DNA of 36,899 bases from CAIJXO01 sp964485905 (GCA_964485905.1 CAZAJY010000007.1:1-36899), one strand, 5' to 3'. Counted from the stretch's first letter, positions 7,630 through 15,520 are shown. Program-made: numbers and translations. The notes: generated from the sequence alone by a model not told the origin.

Positions 7630-8004
7630 TTATTGCTCAGAAATAAAAATACCTTTAATTAAATTCTTAATTCTAGCACCACCACGACGTAATAAACTAA
7701 TTTGCTTATCTTTATTTACCTGTAATTCTCTCACCATCTCATCTTTAGCCATATCAATTGAAGCAAATAATTCATCTGTCTCCGATACTGCTCGTAAATT
7801 TTTACCAGCAATATGCAAATTTATCTCTGTACGAAAGACATCACCACTTTGATGATGTTGTGTTGTCTTTCCTAATTCTACTTCACATAAAATACTTTCG
7901 TCAGTAGGATCCAAAAATTTCTCCAGATGAGCTAATTTTTTATAAAGATAATCTTTAATTCCCTCCGTAATCTGCATATTTTTCCCTTGTTCTTTTATTT
8001 TCAT
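7630..8004 (-). CDS. hpf: Short ribosome hibernation promoting factor (HPF/RaiA family)
   Basis: A 124-residue protein with the beta-alpha-beta-beta-beta-alpha layout of the HPF/YfiA family: helix with ITEGIKDYLYKKLAHLEKF, then EINLHIAGKNLRAVSETDELFASIDMA-type strands and the C-terminal helix with KDEMVRELQ. These proteins bind the 30S decoding centre and silence ribosomes in slow growth. The long-form C-terminal dimerisation domain is absent; only a short basic tail follows. It lies 22 bases after the DsbA-like gene stop, probably in the same transcript. Confidence 0.85.
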   Translation of the reverse strand: MKIKEQGKNMQITEGIKDYLYKKLAHLEKFLDPTDESILCEVELGKTTQHHQSGDVFRTEINLHIAGKNLRAVSETDELFASIDMAKDEMVRELQVNKDKQISLLRRGGARIKNLIKGIFISEQ

Positions 8005-8026
8005 ATATTTTTTACTTGCCCCAAAT

Positions 8027-8725
8027 TTAATTGAGAGGTTTTAATAAACTATCTATTAATTGCTTAACTTGAGCATAAGGTTGAGCTCCATTTAAAGGAT
8101 ATCTATTTCCATCTTTTGCTATAACAATACTCCATGGCGTACCCTGTCCACCAGTGGCTTGTGCATTATCTAAATCTGCCTGTATTTTCTCGGCATATTT
8201 ATTGCTTACTAAACAAGTATTAAATTTTGCCACATCTAAACCAATAAATTCAGCAATTTTGGGTAATTCAGCTAAATCTAAACCGTCATTAGCTGGTGTA
8301 ATTTGATAAATTCTATCGGCATAAGCCCAGAACTTATCATTCCCCCCTAATTCATTAGCACATTCCAAAGCAGTTGCTTCTTGACGAGATTTTGAGTGAA
8401 GTTGATCTAATGGTGAATGTCTATAAACCCAAGCTACTTTTCCATCTTTTCCATAATCCGTCATAACCTGCTTCATAGTAGTATGAAAACGACTACAGAA
8501 AGGACATTCCGTATCGGAATATTCCACAATTACCAACGGAGCATTTGGATTACCTCGAATATGATCATCTTCTGAAACTGGTCTAATCTGATCAAGACCA
8601 GAAACTTTTTTAATCGGTTCCGAAGTGATAGCTTTTTGCCCATCACTAAAATACATAGCTCCAGCAATAATAATACCAGCTAACACAATTGCTATTGGTA
8701 CTGAATAATTTGATTTATTTTCCAT
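8027..8725 (-). CDS. Membrane-anchored DsbA-like thioredoxin-fold disulfide oxidoreductase
   Basis: A 232-residue protein with one N-terminal membrane segment (residues 9-26), then a linker and a DsbA/thioredoxin_4-type domain. The active site is CPFC (Cys74, Cys77) in EYSDTECPFCSRF, and GTPW near residue 195 supplies the cis-proline loop. It should make or reshuffle disulfides in exported proteins; a DsbB or VKOR partner is not in the window. It heads a minus-strand unit with hpf. Its mRNA leader (about 113 nt) contains the repeated hairpin element at 8733-8824, whose 3' arm ends seven bases before the ATG. No Shine-Dalgarno site is seen. Confidence 0.88.
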   Translation of the reverse strand: MENKSNYSVPIAIVLAGIIIAGAMYFSDGQKAITSEPIKKVSGLDQIRPVSEDDHIRGNPNAPLVIVEYSDTECPFCSRFHTTMKQVMTDYGKDGKVAWVYRHSPLDQLHSKSRQEATALECANELGGNDKFWAYADRIYQITPANDGLDLAELPKIAEFIGLDVAKFNTCLVSNKYAEKIQADLDNAQATGGQGTPWSIVIAKDGNRYPLNGAQPYAQVKQLIDSLLKPLN

Positions 8726-8732
8726 TTTTTCA

Positions 8733-8824
8733 AGGAAGTAAGATATTTAAAATTTTTCGTCGCGTAGGACCCACTTGTACTCAAGAAGTGTGAAGCGCGA
8801 ATAATTTGAAATATCTTACTTCCT
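8733..8824 (-). promoter_or_regulatory. Leader hairpin element, copy 1 (upstream of the DsbA-like gene)
   Basis: Perfect 16-bp arms AGGAAGTAAGATATTT (8733-8748) and AAATATCTTACTTCCT (8809-8824) enclose a conserved core of 60 nt. Read on the minus strand the core holds TTCGCGCTTCACACTTC, then GAGTACAAGTGGGTCC and TACGCGACGAA. Copies at 34276 and 35389 keep this core but have different, still complementary, arms. The hairpin begins about 14 nt after the predicted transcription start. I do not recognise it as a known riboswitch or leader. Confidence 0.8.
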
Positions 8825-8844
8825 AATTAACTAATAATGAACTT

Positions 8845-8853
8845 AGTATAGCA
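8845..8853 (-). promoter_or_regulatory. Extended -10 promoter (TGCTATACT) of the DsbA-like gene
   Basis: TGCTATACT on the minus strand predicts a start near 8838, giving a leader of about 113 nt that carries the hairpin element. The -35 position is weak. TTGTCCACA at 8860-8868, one base off a DnaA box, lies just upstream. Confidence 0.6.
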
Positions 8854-8919
8854 TCTTTTTTGTCCACAATCTATTCACAGAATATGCCCTTTTATAGTTT
8901 GCCCTTTTAAAATTTGCCG

Positions 8920-8928
8920 TGCTACAAT
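8920..8928 (+). promoter_or_regulatory. Extended -10 promoter (TGCTACAAT) of dnaB
   Basis: TGCTACAAT ends seven bases before the ATG at 8936. An in-frame ATG at 8927 overlaps the hexamer itself and cannot be in the transcript, so this promoter decides the start. Confidence 0.7.
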
Positions 8929-8935
8929 GGACCCC

Positions 8936-10321
8936 ATGGACAAGACCATTAAAAAAACGGTGACCAGAATTCCACCTAATAATATTGATTCCGAACGCGC
9001 CCTGCTTGGTTCAATTATGTTACGACCGGAAGCCATTCATGAAATTATGGATATCATCCGACCGGAAGCTTTTTATTCGGAAAAACATCGCATTATTTTT
9101 CAAGCGATGTCAGAACTTTTTCAAAAAAATGAACCAATTGATTTATTGACTCTTTCCGCCCGGCTAACAGAAAAAAAACAATTGGAGCAAATCGGTGGTA
9201 GCAATTATTTAACCGAATTAGTTAATTTAGTTCCTTCTTCTGCCAATGCCGAACATTATGCCGAAATCGTCCAGAAAAAATTTGTAATGCGACAATTAAT
9301 TGAAGCATCTGAACATATTTCTTTACTTGGTTATGAAGAAGCTGAAGATTTAAGCACCTTATTAGATTTAGCCGAGAAAAAAATCTATGAAGTAACACAA
9401 GGAAAAACTTCTAATAAATTTGTAGAATTAAAAAATATTTTAGGTGAAGCTTGGGAAAGATTAGATCGCCTACATAAAAGTAAAGATGAATTGCGTGGTA
9501 TTCCAACTGGTTTTAAAGATTTAGATGCAAAATTATCTGGTTTGCAAAAATCTGATTTAATTATTCTTGCTGCTCGACCATCAATGGGAAAAACTTCTCT
9601 GGCTTTAGATATTGCCCGCCAAGCGGCGATTAAACATAATGTGCCAGTTGCTATTTTTTCTTTGGAAATGTCCAATCAACAATTAGTGGATAGAATGATC
9701 GCCGCCGAATCTCGCGTGGATGCTTGGAAATTACGAACAGGTAAATTAACTTTGGAAAGTGAATTTGATCGTATTCGCGATTCGTTGGATCCATTGTCTA
9801 AAGCACCAATTTTCGTAGATGATCAACCCGGTAATAATATTTTAAAGATGCGTGGTGTGGTTCGCCGATTGAAAAATGAAAGAGGAATTGGCTTGGTAGT
9901 TGTTGATTATTTACAATTAATGGCTCCAGTACAAAATAAAAACAATGATAATATGGTTCAACAAATTACTGAGATCTCTCGTTCCTTAAAGAATCTAGCT
10001 CGTGAATTTGATATTCCGGTTCTTGCCCTATCACAATTATCGCGTGCCGTAGAAGCCCGTGGTGGTCGTCCCCGCCTATCTGACTTACGAGATTCTGGTT
10101 CTATTGAACAGGATGCAGATGTTGTTATGTTTATCCATAGCGAAGACCGCTACAAAGATGAAGCCGAACATACAAATATCACTGAAATTTTAATTGAAAA
10201 ACATAGAAATGGTCCAACTGGTAAAGTAGAATTATACTTTGATAAGAGTAAATCGAGTTTCTTAGATATTGATAAAAATTCAGATTTTAAAGATTTTGAA
10301 AATAATAATGAACCAAATTGA
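8936..10321 (+). CDS. dnaB: Replicative DNA helicase DnaB
   Basis: A 461-residue hexameric helicase that unwinds DNA ahead of the fork. The N-terminal DnaB domain begins at IDSERALLGSIML. The RecA-like domain has Walker A ARPSMGKTS (213-221), the motif FSLEMSNQQL, Walker B VVDYLQLM and the C-terminal SDLRDSGSIEQDAD. Length matches the family and no intein is present. The start at 8936 (MDKTIKK) is set by the promoter. It overlaps recR by 14 bases, so the two are translated from one message. It ends in TGA, showing that TGA is a stop codon in this organism. Confidence 0.97.
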   Translation: MDKTIKKTVTRIPPNNIDSERALLGSIMLRPEAIHEIMDIIRPEAFYSEKHRIIFQAMSELFQKNEPIDLLTLSARLTEKKQLEQIGGSNYLTELVNLVPSSANAEHYAEIVQKKFVMRQLIEASEHISLLGYEEAEDLSTLLDLAEKKIYEVTQGKTSNKFVELKNILGEAWERLDRLHKSKDELRGIPTGFKDLDAKLSGLQKSDLIILAARPSMGKTSLALDIARQAAIKHNVPVAIFSLEMSNQQLVDRMIAAESRVDAWKLRTGKLTLESEFDRIRDSLDPLSKAPIFVDDQPGNNILKMRGVVRRLKNERGIGLVVVDYLQLMAPVQNKNNDNMVQQITEISRSLKNLAREFDIPVLALSQLSRAVEARGGRPRLSDLRDSGSIEQDADVVMFIHSEDRYKDEAEHTNITEILIEKHRNGPTGKVELYFDKSKSSFLDIDKNSDFKDFENNNEPN

Positions 10322-10925
10322 TAAATTAACAGAAATATTTAAACATTTTCCTGGCATTGGGCCCCGCCAAGCCAAGCGTTTTGTTTATTTTCTCTTAACT
10401 CGCCCAAAAAGTTATTTACGAGAATTTGTTGATAGTATAGAAAAATTACAGGGTGAAATCCAAATCTGTTCTGAATGTTTCCAATATTTTACCAAAGATA
10501 AACAAGAAAATAAAATCTGTGAAATTTGTAGAAGTAAAAATCGTGATGAAAATGTCTTGATGATTGTGGCTCGTGATATTGATTTGGAAAATATTGAAAA
10601 AAGCCATTCTTTTAATGGAAAATATTTTGTCCTTGGTGGCACCATTCCCATCCTAGAAAAAAATCCAGAAAATAGGATACATTTAAAAGAATTACTATCA
10701 GCAATAGAAAGTAAAGCTAAAAATAATTTAAAAGAAATCATCCTTGGCTTTAGTCTCAATCCCGAAAGTGAAAATACTAGTCAATTTATTATTCAAGCCC
10801 TCACCCCACTTATCACCAAATATCATTTAAAAATCTCGCACTTGGGTCGTGGCCTCTCCACCGGCACTGAATTAGAATACTCCGATAGTGACACCATCAA
10901 AAGTGCGTTGGAGAATAGAAAGTAA
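10308..10925 (+). CDS. recR: Recombination mediator protein RecR
   Basis: A 205-residue protein of the RecFOR pathway, which helps RecA load on gapped DNA. The N-terminal helix-hairpin-helix reads FKHFPGIGPRQAKRF; a four-cysteine zinc site follows (Cys54, 57, 71, 74, as CSEC and CEIC). A Toprim domain begins near residue 82 (NVLMIVARDIDLENIE) and includes HLGRGLSTGTELEY. The start at 10308 lies inside the end of dnaB (14-base overlap); the longer frame from 10269 would start inside dnaB without family support. No terminator with a U-run follows on the plus strand. Confidence 0.95.
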   Translation: MNQIDKLTEIFKHFPGIGPRQAKRFVYFLLTRPKSYLREFVDSIEKLQGEIQICSECFQYFTKDKQENKICEICRSKNRDENVLMIVARDIDLENIEKSHSFNGKYFVLGGTIPILEKNPENRIHLKELLSAIESKAKNNLKEIILGFSLNPESENTSQFIIQALTPLITKYHLKISHLGRGLSTGTELEYSDSDTIKSALENRK

Positions 10926-10934
10926 AAAAGTACA

Positions 10935-11323
10935 ATTTAAAACCCCACCAGCCGATGCTAGTGGGGGTGTCCTTTATCCAGATTCTGGTCTTGCTGAGAG
11001 ACCGAGATACCAGAATGGACTAAATGAAGGTATGTGTTCTCTGAGGAGAACCCCTAATTGTTTATCGGTTAGGGAACACCGGTCATGATTCGTTTCTACT
11101 GCCATCACCTTCTAGGCATCTTGTAGAAACTACATCGAGCGAACAATATCCTTTCTGCACAGCTGGATATCGTTGACTTTCTTGTTCACCACTGTCCTGG
11201 ACGTAACCAGAAACAATGACGTCTTGCTAGTCCGCCTTTAGCAAGAATTCCCACTTCCACAAGAAAGTCCACGGATTGGACTAGCTTCTTGTAGGGGATC
11301 ACCCGTAGGTGTATTTCAAGTCT
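10935..11323 (-). ncRNA. Structured non-coding RNA of about 385 nt, unknown family
   Basis: A complete minus-strand transcription unit with a TTGACT/TATACT promoter and a strong terminator but no convincing gene. Helices found by eye (plus coordinates) are: CACC-UACG-GGUG with a UNCG loop (11300-11311); 11-bp pairing 11259-11269 with 11175-11185; 8-bp hairpin 11222-11229/11239-11246; 10-bp stem 11142-11151/11165-11174 next to it; 8-bp stem 11092-11099/11123-11130 with inner 11100-11103/11115-11118; 11052-11057/11069-11074; 11036-11041/11046-11051; and 10982-10989/11009-11016. All three frames contain stops. The longest reading frame with an ATG is 43 codons, ends just before the terminator, lacks a well-spaced Shine-Dalgarno site and runs through several stems. 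The conserved cores of RNase P RNA, tmRNA, SRP RNA and 6S RNA were looked for and not seen. Confidence 0.7.
10943..10966 (-). terminator. Strong terminator of the structured RNA
   Basis: On the minus strand CCCCACTAGC and GCTGGTGGGG pair over 10 bp (one G-U) around the loop ATCG, followed by TTTTAAATT. It ends the transcript that begins near 11323. Confidence 0.85.
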
Positions 11324-11329
11324 GATGTA

Positions 11330-11357
11330 AGTATAGCACAACCAGTTTAAAAGTCAA
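11330..11357 (-). promoter_or_regulatory. Sigma70-type promoter of the structured RNA
   Basis: Minus strand TTGACT (11352-11357), 16-bp spacer, TGCTATACT (-10 at 11330-11335, extended). The block AGTTTAAAAGTCAAGC and an upstream block with GCAAAAATATGGCTTAGAATAAG broken over 11396-11417 match the pilin-gene promoter region at 6791-6851. Confidence 0.8.
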
Positions 11358-11486
11358 GCAAAAAAACGGCTTTTGGACAGATTCTTTTTTGATAGGCAAA
11401 AATATGGCTTAGAATAAGGATGGTTTAGGAAGAGAAACAAAATGAGTTAAAACGAGATGTGGGCTAAACAAGACTACAAGATGGAA

Positions 11487-11530
11487 AACAAAGGCTAGGC
11501 TTTGTGATTACCCAAGGCCTAGCCTTTGTT
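11487..11530 (-). terminator. Terminator of pyrG overlapping its stop codon
   Basis: A 14-bp perfect stem, AACAAAGGCTAGGC (11487-11500) with GCCTAGCCTTTGTT (11517-11530). On the minus strand the first arm contains the last codons and the TAG stop of pyrG; the second arm ends in TTTGTTTTCC. A related AAGGCTAGGCCTTTGT palindrome occurs at 16225-16240. Confidence 0.75.
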
Positions 11531-13159
11531 AATCGCTGACTTTAGAAAAGCAGTGAAAAGAGGGTGTGGGGCGAGGGGGCGGGCGAGAAATTCGGGGTGG
11601 AATTGGGTGCCAAGAAAAAATGGATGAACTTTTTTAGAAAGTTCAGCGATTTCCATTAAAATACCGTCAGGTGATTTACCAGAAAAAACTAAACCAGTAT
11701 TAATAAGTTTCTCAATATAAAGTGGGTTCACTTCATAACGATGACGATGACGCTCCTGTATAATATCTTCTTTATATGAATTATAAGCAATAGTTCCCCT
11801 ACTCAGAACGGCCTCATAAGCGCCTAGACGCATACTACCACCGTAATTACACTGTGCTAATTTCTGTTTTTGATCTGGCATTATATCTATCACTAAATTT
11901 TTTGATGAAGGATTAATCTCTGCCGTATTGGCATCTTTTAATTTCAAAACATTTCTCGCGTATTCAATTACCAACAATTGCATACCATAACAAAGTCCAA
12001 AATAAGGAATTTTATTTTCGCGAGCATATTTAATCACCGAAATTAAACCCTCTATTCCGGTAGAACCGAAACCACCTGGGACTAAAATACCGTCATATTT
12101 TTTCAAATTTTTTAATTTATTCTTATCGTCCTCAAATATTTTTGAACCCAAATAATGTAATTTTATTTTATGATTTAATTTATAAGCTGAATATTTCAAA
12201 GCCTCCAAAACTGAAATATAAACATCTGATAAAATGAATTCTCCAGAACTAAAATATTTTCCGATGACAGCGATATGCACTTCCTTTTTAACCAATTTAG
12301 ATCTTTTAACAAAAGTCTTCCATGGACCAAAATTAAGTGGTCTTTTCTTCAAATCTAACTTTAAAACATCACCTAATATTTTGCTTAAATTATCTTTTTC
12401 AAAATTAATCGGCACATCATAAATACTTTCCACATCAGGTGCCGAAATCACGCCTTCCGGTTTTATATTACAAAACATTGCAATCTTATCTTTACGTTTT
12501 TGATCTAGAGGTACAGCCGAGCGTGCAATAATCACATCGGTCTGAATACCAGCACTATTCAAAGTTCGGGACGCATATTGTGTTGGTTTAGTCTTCATTT
12601 CGCCAATTTTGGATGGAATTGGTAAATAACTGACCATCACAAAAGCAACATCATCATGCGCTTTACTCTTCATCATTCTGGCGGCTTCCAAGAAAAGCAT
12701 ATTTTGATATTCTCCAATTGTTCCGCCAATTTCAATAATAGTAATATCAGAATTGGCTTTATCACTAGCTAATTCTATTCGTCTAATTACTTCAAATGGA
12801 ATGTCTGGCACCACTTCTACATTTTTACCTTTATATTCCAAATTTCTTTCTTTTCTAATTACTTCCTGATAGACCCGACCGGTGGTCATATAATTTATTC
12901 GGGACAAAGAAATATTTAAAAAGCGTTCATAATTTCCCATATCCTGATCGGTTTCATCACCATCTTCCAAAACAAAAACCTCACCATGTTCAGTTGGGTT
13001 CATGGTTCCAGCGTCCATGTTAATGTAGGGATCAATTTTAATCATGGTCACCACAAAACCTCGAGCTTTCATAATAGCGCCAATGGACGAGGCGGCAATT
13101 CCCTTACCTACACCTGACATTACCCCACCAGTTACGAAAATGTATTTATGTTTTTTCAT
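11519..13159 (-). CDS. pyrG: CTP synthase
   Basis: A 546-residue amidoligase that converts UTP to CTP with glutamine and ATP. The N-terminal synthase domain shows the P-loop GGVMSGVGKGIAASSIG (about residues 11-27) and the Mg/UTP region DPYINMDAGTMNP. The C-terminal class I glutamine amidotransferase domain has GLCYGMQLL with the nucleophile Cys, and QFHPE with the His-Glu pair. Full family length. It lies 39 bases after the rplU stop and just after the rplU terminator, in a minus-strand run rmuC, rplU, pyrG. Confidence 0.97.
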   Translation of the reverse strand: MKKHKYIFVTGGVMSGVGKGIAASSIGAIMKARGFVVTMIKIDPYINMDAGTMNPTEHGEVFVLEDGDETDQDMGNYERFLNISLSRINYMTTGRVYQEVIRKERNLEYKGKNVEVVPDIPFEVIRRIELASDKANSDITIIEIGGTIGEYQNMLFLEAARMMKSKAHDDVAFVMVSYLPIPSKIGEMKTKPTQYASRTLNSAGIQTDVIIARSAVPLDQKRKDKIAMFCNIKPEGVISAPDVESIYDVPINFEKDNLSKILGDVLKLDLKKRPLNFGPWKTFVKRSKLVKKEVHIAVIGKYFSSGEFILSDVYISVLEALKYSAYKLNHKIKLHYLGSKIFEDDKNKLKNLKKYDGILVPGGFGSTGIEGLISVIKYARENKIPYFGLCYGMQLLVIEYARNVLKLKDANTAEINPSSKNLVIDIMPDQKQKLAQCNYGGSMRLGAYEAVLSRGTIAYNSYKEDIIQERHRHRYEVNPLYIEKLINTGLVFSGKSPDGILMEIAELSKKVHPFFLGTQFHPEFLARPLAPHPLFTAFLKSAINKG

Positions 13160-13176
13160 TTATTTTTAAAAGATAA

Positions 13177-13198
13177 AACCGCCTTTTCGGGGGCGGTT
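13177..13198 (-). terminator. Terminator of rplU
   Basis: AACCGCC/GGCGGTT (7 bp) around TTTTCGGG, directly after the rplU stop. On the minus strand it is followed by TTATCTTTT. It separates rplU from pyrG, so pyrG depends on readthrough or its own promoter. Confidence 0.75.
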
Positions 13199-13516
13199 CT
13201 ACTTGATGCTATCGATTTTGACTTTGAAGAAGGGTTGGCGATGGCCATTCTTCTTAAAGTATCGGCTCTTCTGTTTATAATGAATCACAGTCACTTTTGT
13301 GGCTCGGCCGATTTCCTCTAATGTCCCCTTCACTTCGGCCCCCTTAATAGTTGGCATACCAATTGTGGTATCTTTGCCATTATCTACCAATAAAACCTTA
13401 TCAAAAGTAATCTTATCCCCTTCCTTATATTCACCAGTGATTTTCTCAATCTTAACACTATCGCCCACGGCGACCTTGTATTGCTTTCCACCCGTTTTTA
13501 TCACTGCAAATTCCAT
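13199..13516 (-). CDS. rplU: Large-subunit ribosomal protein bL21
   Basis: A 105-residue 50S protein. The start MEFAVIKTGGKQYKV and the end SRYFKKNGHRQPFFKVKI are diagnostic for bL21. The frame stays open to 13552, but the extra 12 residues (MLFLLILCSIHG) do not belong to the family and include the promoter. bL21 usually travels with bL27 (rpmA), which is not seen beside it here. On the minus strand TAGTAT stands seven bases before the ATG, a possible leaderless promoter. Confidence 0.96.
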   Translation of the reverse strand: MEFAVIKTGGKQYKVAVGDSVKIEKITGEYKEGDKITFDKVLLVDNGKDTTIGMPTIKGAEVKGTLEEIGRATKVTVIHYKQKSRYFKKNGHRQPFFKVKIDSIK

Positions 13517-13553
13517 ACCGTGTATACTACACAAAATCAACAAAAAAAGCAAA

Positions 13554-14630
13554 TTATTCCTCCACCTCTGGCTTCTCTAATTCCAATGGCTCATAGCCGA
13601 GCTCTTTTTCGCCTTCAGTGATTCGCACGATATCCTTATCAATCTTTTTAAATTCCTTGCCCCCATCGGTATACTGATTCACCACCGTAGCCAAAGACTT
13701 TCCTAATTTGTCATACTTTTCTGCATATTTCTTTAAATGAACAGTTAATTCTCCCACCCGCTTCACAATGTCCTTAGCCGATTCTTCAATCTGCATTGCC
13801 TTTAAACCTTGGAGCACTGTCTGCAAATAAGCCAAAAAAGAGGTCGGCGAGACAATAATTACTTTATATTTTGATGCTGCACGCTGAATCAAACTTTCCG
13901 TTTCTTCTTTCAGTGCCCCAATTTTATTGATCAATAAATCATAATAGATCGCCTCGTGGGGAATAAACATAAAAGCAAAATCCATAGTCCCTTTGGCTGG
14001 CTGAATATATTTAGCCGTTTCTACGATTCGGTTCTTCAAATCACTGACAAAAAGTTTTTCTAATTTTTCTTTTTCCACCGGATCCTTTTGCTCAATAATT
14101 TTATTATAATTTTCTAGCGAAAACTTGGAGTCCACGGGAATAATTTTTTCTTTTACAAAAACGACCGCATCAGGAATTAAATCATTCCCCTCTTCATCTT
14201 TTCCTAACTTATACTGCATTTCGAAACTACCCGGCGGTAAAACATTTTTTAATAAAGTCTCCAAATAATATTCCCCTAAAATCCCCCGCTGTTTCGGATT
14301 CTTTAAAATATCCTGCAAGGATTGTAGCTGGTCGGCAAAACTCACCACCTGTTTATTAGTCTCATCTAATTTAGTTAGGCCCTGAGTCACATCCTTAATT
14401 AATTTAGCCGATTCACTGAACTGATTCCGTACCGACTCATTCATATGCTTACTATTCTCGCTGATTTTACTATCCACCGTTCGGCCAAGCTCATTTATCT
14501 GCTGTAAAATAAGATTCAAACCAGTATCGTCGTTTTTAACTTCCGGTTCCTTCTTTCTCAGATTAAGCCAAATGAGAATAGCCAAAGCAATTAAGACTAG
14601 GACTAAAAGTACAGTTAAGGTTATATTCAT
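13554..14630 (-). CDS. rmuC: RmuC-family DNA recombination protein
   Basis: A 358-residue protein with an N-terminal membrane segment (residues 4-24), a coiled-coil region (to about 110) and the RmuC nuclease-like domain. Visible RmuC motifs are KQRGILGEYYLETLL, IPDAVVF, VDSKFSLENY and FMFIPHEAIYYDLL. In E. coli RmuC limits recombination at inverted repeats; the biochemical activity is not firmly known. It is divergent from the YqeY-family gene, with 59 bases between starts. An extended -10 box six bases before the ATG predicts a leaderless mRNA. Confidence 0.93.
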   Translation of the reverse strand: MNITLTVLLVLVLIALAILIWLNLRKKEPEVKNDDTGLNLILQQINELGRTVDSKISENSKHMNESVRNQFSESAKLIKDVTQGLTKLDETNKQVVSFADQLQSLQDILKNPKQRGILGEYYLETLLKNVLPPGSFEMQYKLGKDEEGNDLIPDAVVFVKEKIIPVDSKFSLENYNKIIEQKDPVEKEKLEKLFVSDLKNRIVETAKYIQPAKGTMDFAFMFIPHEAIYYDLLINKIGALKEETESLIQRAASKYKVIIVSPTSFLAYLQTVLQGLKAMQIEESAKDIVKRVGELTVHLKKYAEKYDKLGKSLATVVNQYTDGGKEFKKIDKDIVRITEGEKELGYEPLELEKPEVEE

Positions 14631-14636
14631 GCTGAC

Positions 14637-14645
14637 ATTTTATCA
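14637..14645 (-). promoter_or_regulatory. Extended -10 promoter (TGATAAAAT) of rmuC
   Basis: Minus strand TGATAAAAT, then six bases (GTCAGC), then the ATG at 14630. On the plus strand the nearby TGCTAAAAT (around 14652-14660) could serve the YqeY gene with a leader of about 25 nt. Confidence 0.6.
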
Positions 14646-14689
14646 TATTGTATGCTAAAATAGAAATCTATTAATTTAATTTTAAATAT

Positions 14690-15148
14690 ATGTCAATACA
14701 AAAAGATATTCAGGGGAAAATAAAAGAAGCTTTAATCGCTAAAGATTCCGTCCGTCTGACCGTCCTCCGCGGATTAGTTTCCGCTTTTACCAATGAGCTG
14801 GTCGCCACTGGCAAAAAACCACAGGATGAATTGGCTGATGCAGGAGCTTTAGCTGTTATCAAAAGAGCCGTTAAGCAAAGAAAAGATTCCATTGATCAAT
14901 TTACAAAAGGTAATCGTTTAGATCTGGTTGTTAATGAAGAAGCGGAATTAAAAATTCTGGAAACTTTTTTACCACAAATGATGAGCCGAGAGGAAATAAA
15001 AAAGATTGCCGAAAGGAAAAAAACTGAATTAAATGTGACCGATAAAGCCGGTATGGGTAAATTCATGGGAGTATTAATGAAAGAATTCAAAGGCCAAGCT
15101 GATGGGATGGATGTAAAGGCCGTGGTGGAAGAACTATTTAATCAATAA
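14690..15148 (+). CDS. GatB/YqeY domain protein
   Basis: A 152-residue helical protein matching the YqeY family: N-terminal IQKDIQGKIKEALIAKD, the central VIKRAVKQRKDSIDQF and the C-terminal YqeY region ETFLPQMMSREEIKK...GKFMGVLMKEFKGQADG. The domain equals the C-terminal tRNA-binding tail of GatB, but the function of free-standing YqeY is not settled. It stands alone between rmuC (divergent) and a foreign-looking small gene. The start at 14690 is the only ATG consistent with the family; no Shine-Dalgarno site is seen. Confidence 0.93.
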   Translation: MSIQKDIQGKIKEALIAKDSVRLTVLRGLVSAFTNELVATGKKPQDELADAGALAVIKRAVKQRKDSIDQFTKGNRLDLVVNEEAELKILETFLPQMMSREEIKKIAERKKTELNVTDKAGMGKFMGVLMKEFKGQADGMDVKAVVEELFNQ

Positions 15149-15167
15149 ATAAGCCGCGTTTTAAGGC

Positions 15168-15196
15168 TTGACTTTTAAATCATTTGGGTGTATATT
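15168..15196 (+). promoter_or_regulatory. Sigma70-type promoter of the 72-aa protein gene
   Basis: TTGACT (15168-15173), 17-bp spacer, TATATT (15191-15196); TATAAT also occurs at 15198-15203. The start of the block, GCTTGACTTTTA, is identical to the -35 regions of the pilin and structured-RNA promoters. The leader is about 70 nt. Confidence 0.75.
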
Positions 15197-15272
15197 CTAT
15201 AATAGATCTTTTGAGGATAGGAGTTTACTTTGTTCCTTAAGGGTGTAATAAAGCAACCAAGAGGAGGTCATG

Positions 15273-15491
15273 ATGAGAAGAGTCTCCGATGAAACACTGG
15301 TCCGAGAGATTCGTAAAAATCTCAAAGATCATCCCGGACAGTCAATTGGACAGGCGGTAAGAATCGCCTTTTCCAAGAGAAGAATCTACAACCCTCCACG
15401 ATTTGGTAGAATCTGTCGGGCGGTCAACCCGGCACCACCACTAGTGTTGGTAGATGCAGGACCGGTACAAGAGTACTGGTGGCAAAAATGA
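15273..15491 (+). CDS. Small basic protein, function unknown
   Basis: A 72-residue, strongly basic protein (MRRVSDETLVREIRKN...). Residues 5-35 look helical and charged; the second half has RIYNPPRFGRICRAV and a hydrophobic, proline-containing tail ending QEYWWQK. I recognise no family. Two adjacent ATGs exist; the second (15273) sits five bases after GAGGAGG and is preferred to 15270, which would be only two bases away. A canonical promoter and a nested terminator with seven T's frame it as a single-gene unit. Codon use and GC are balanced, unlike the AT-rich YqeY gene before it, so it looks acquired or under a different expression regime. Confidence 0.7.
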   Translation: MRRVSDETLVREIRKNLKDHPGQSIGQAVRIAFSKRRIYNPPRFGRICRAVNPAPPLVLVDAGPVQEYWWQK

Positions 15492-15520
15492 TTTCATTCC
15501 CCGGGGCACTCCTCCCCACT

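Noticed and set aside
8927..8929. Upstream ATG for dnaB
   Set aside because: It overlaps the -10 hexamer TACAAT, so it cannot be part of the transcript from that promoter.
10888..11088. Open frame of 66 codons on the plus strand after recR
   Set aside because: It starts inside recR in another frame and runs through the structured RNA and its terminator, with no ribosome site and no recognisable protein.
10984..11116. A 43-codon minus-strand frame (MAVETNHDRC...) in the structured RNA
   Set aside because: The only Shine-Dalgarno-like AAGG is two bases from the ATG, the frame runs through several strong stems, and nothing resembles a family. Kept only as a remote alternative to the ncRNA call.
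10935..11323. RNase P RNA, tmRNA, SRP RNA or 6S RNA as the identity of the structured RNA
   Set aside because: GAAAGTC occurs, but the other RNase P conserved regions are absent. There are no tmRNA ends or tag frame, no SRP GGAAGG domain, and no end-to-end 6S pairing.
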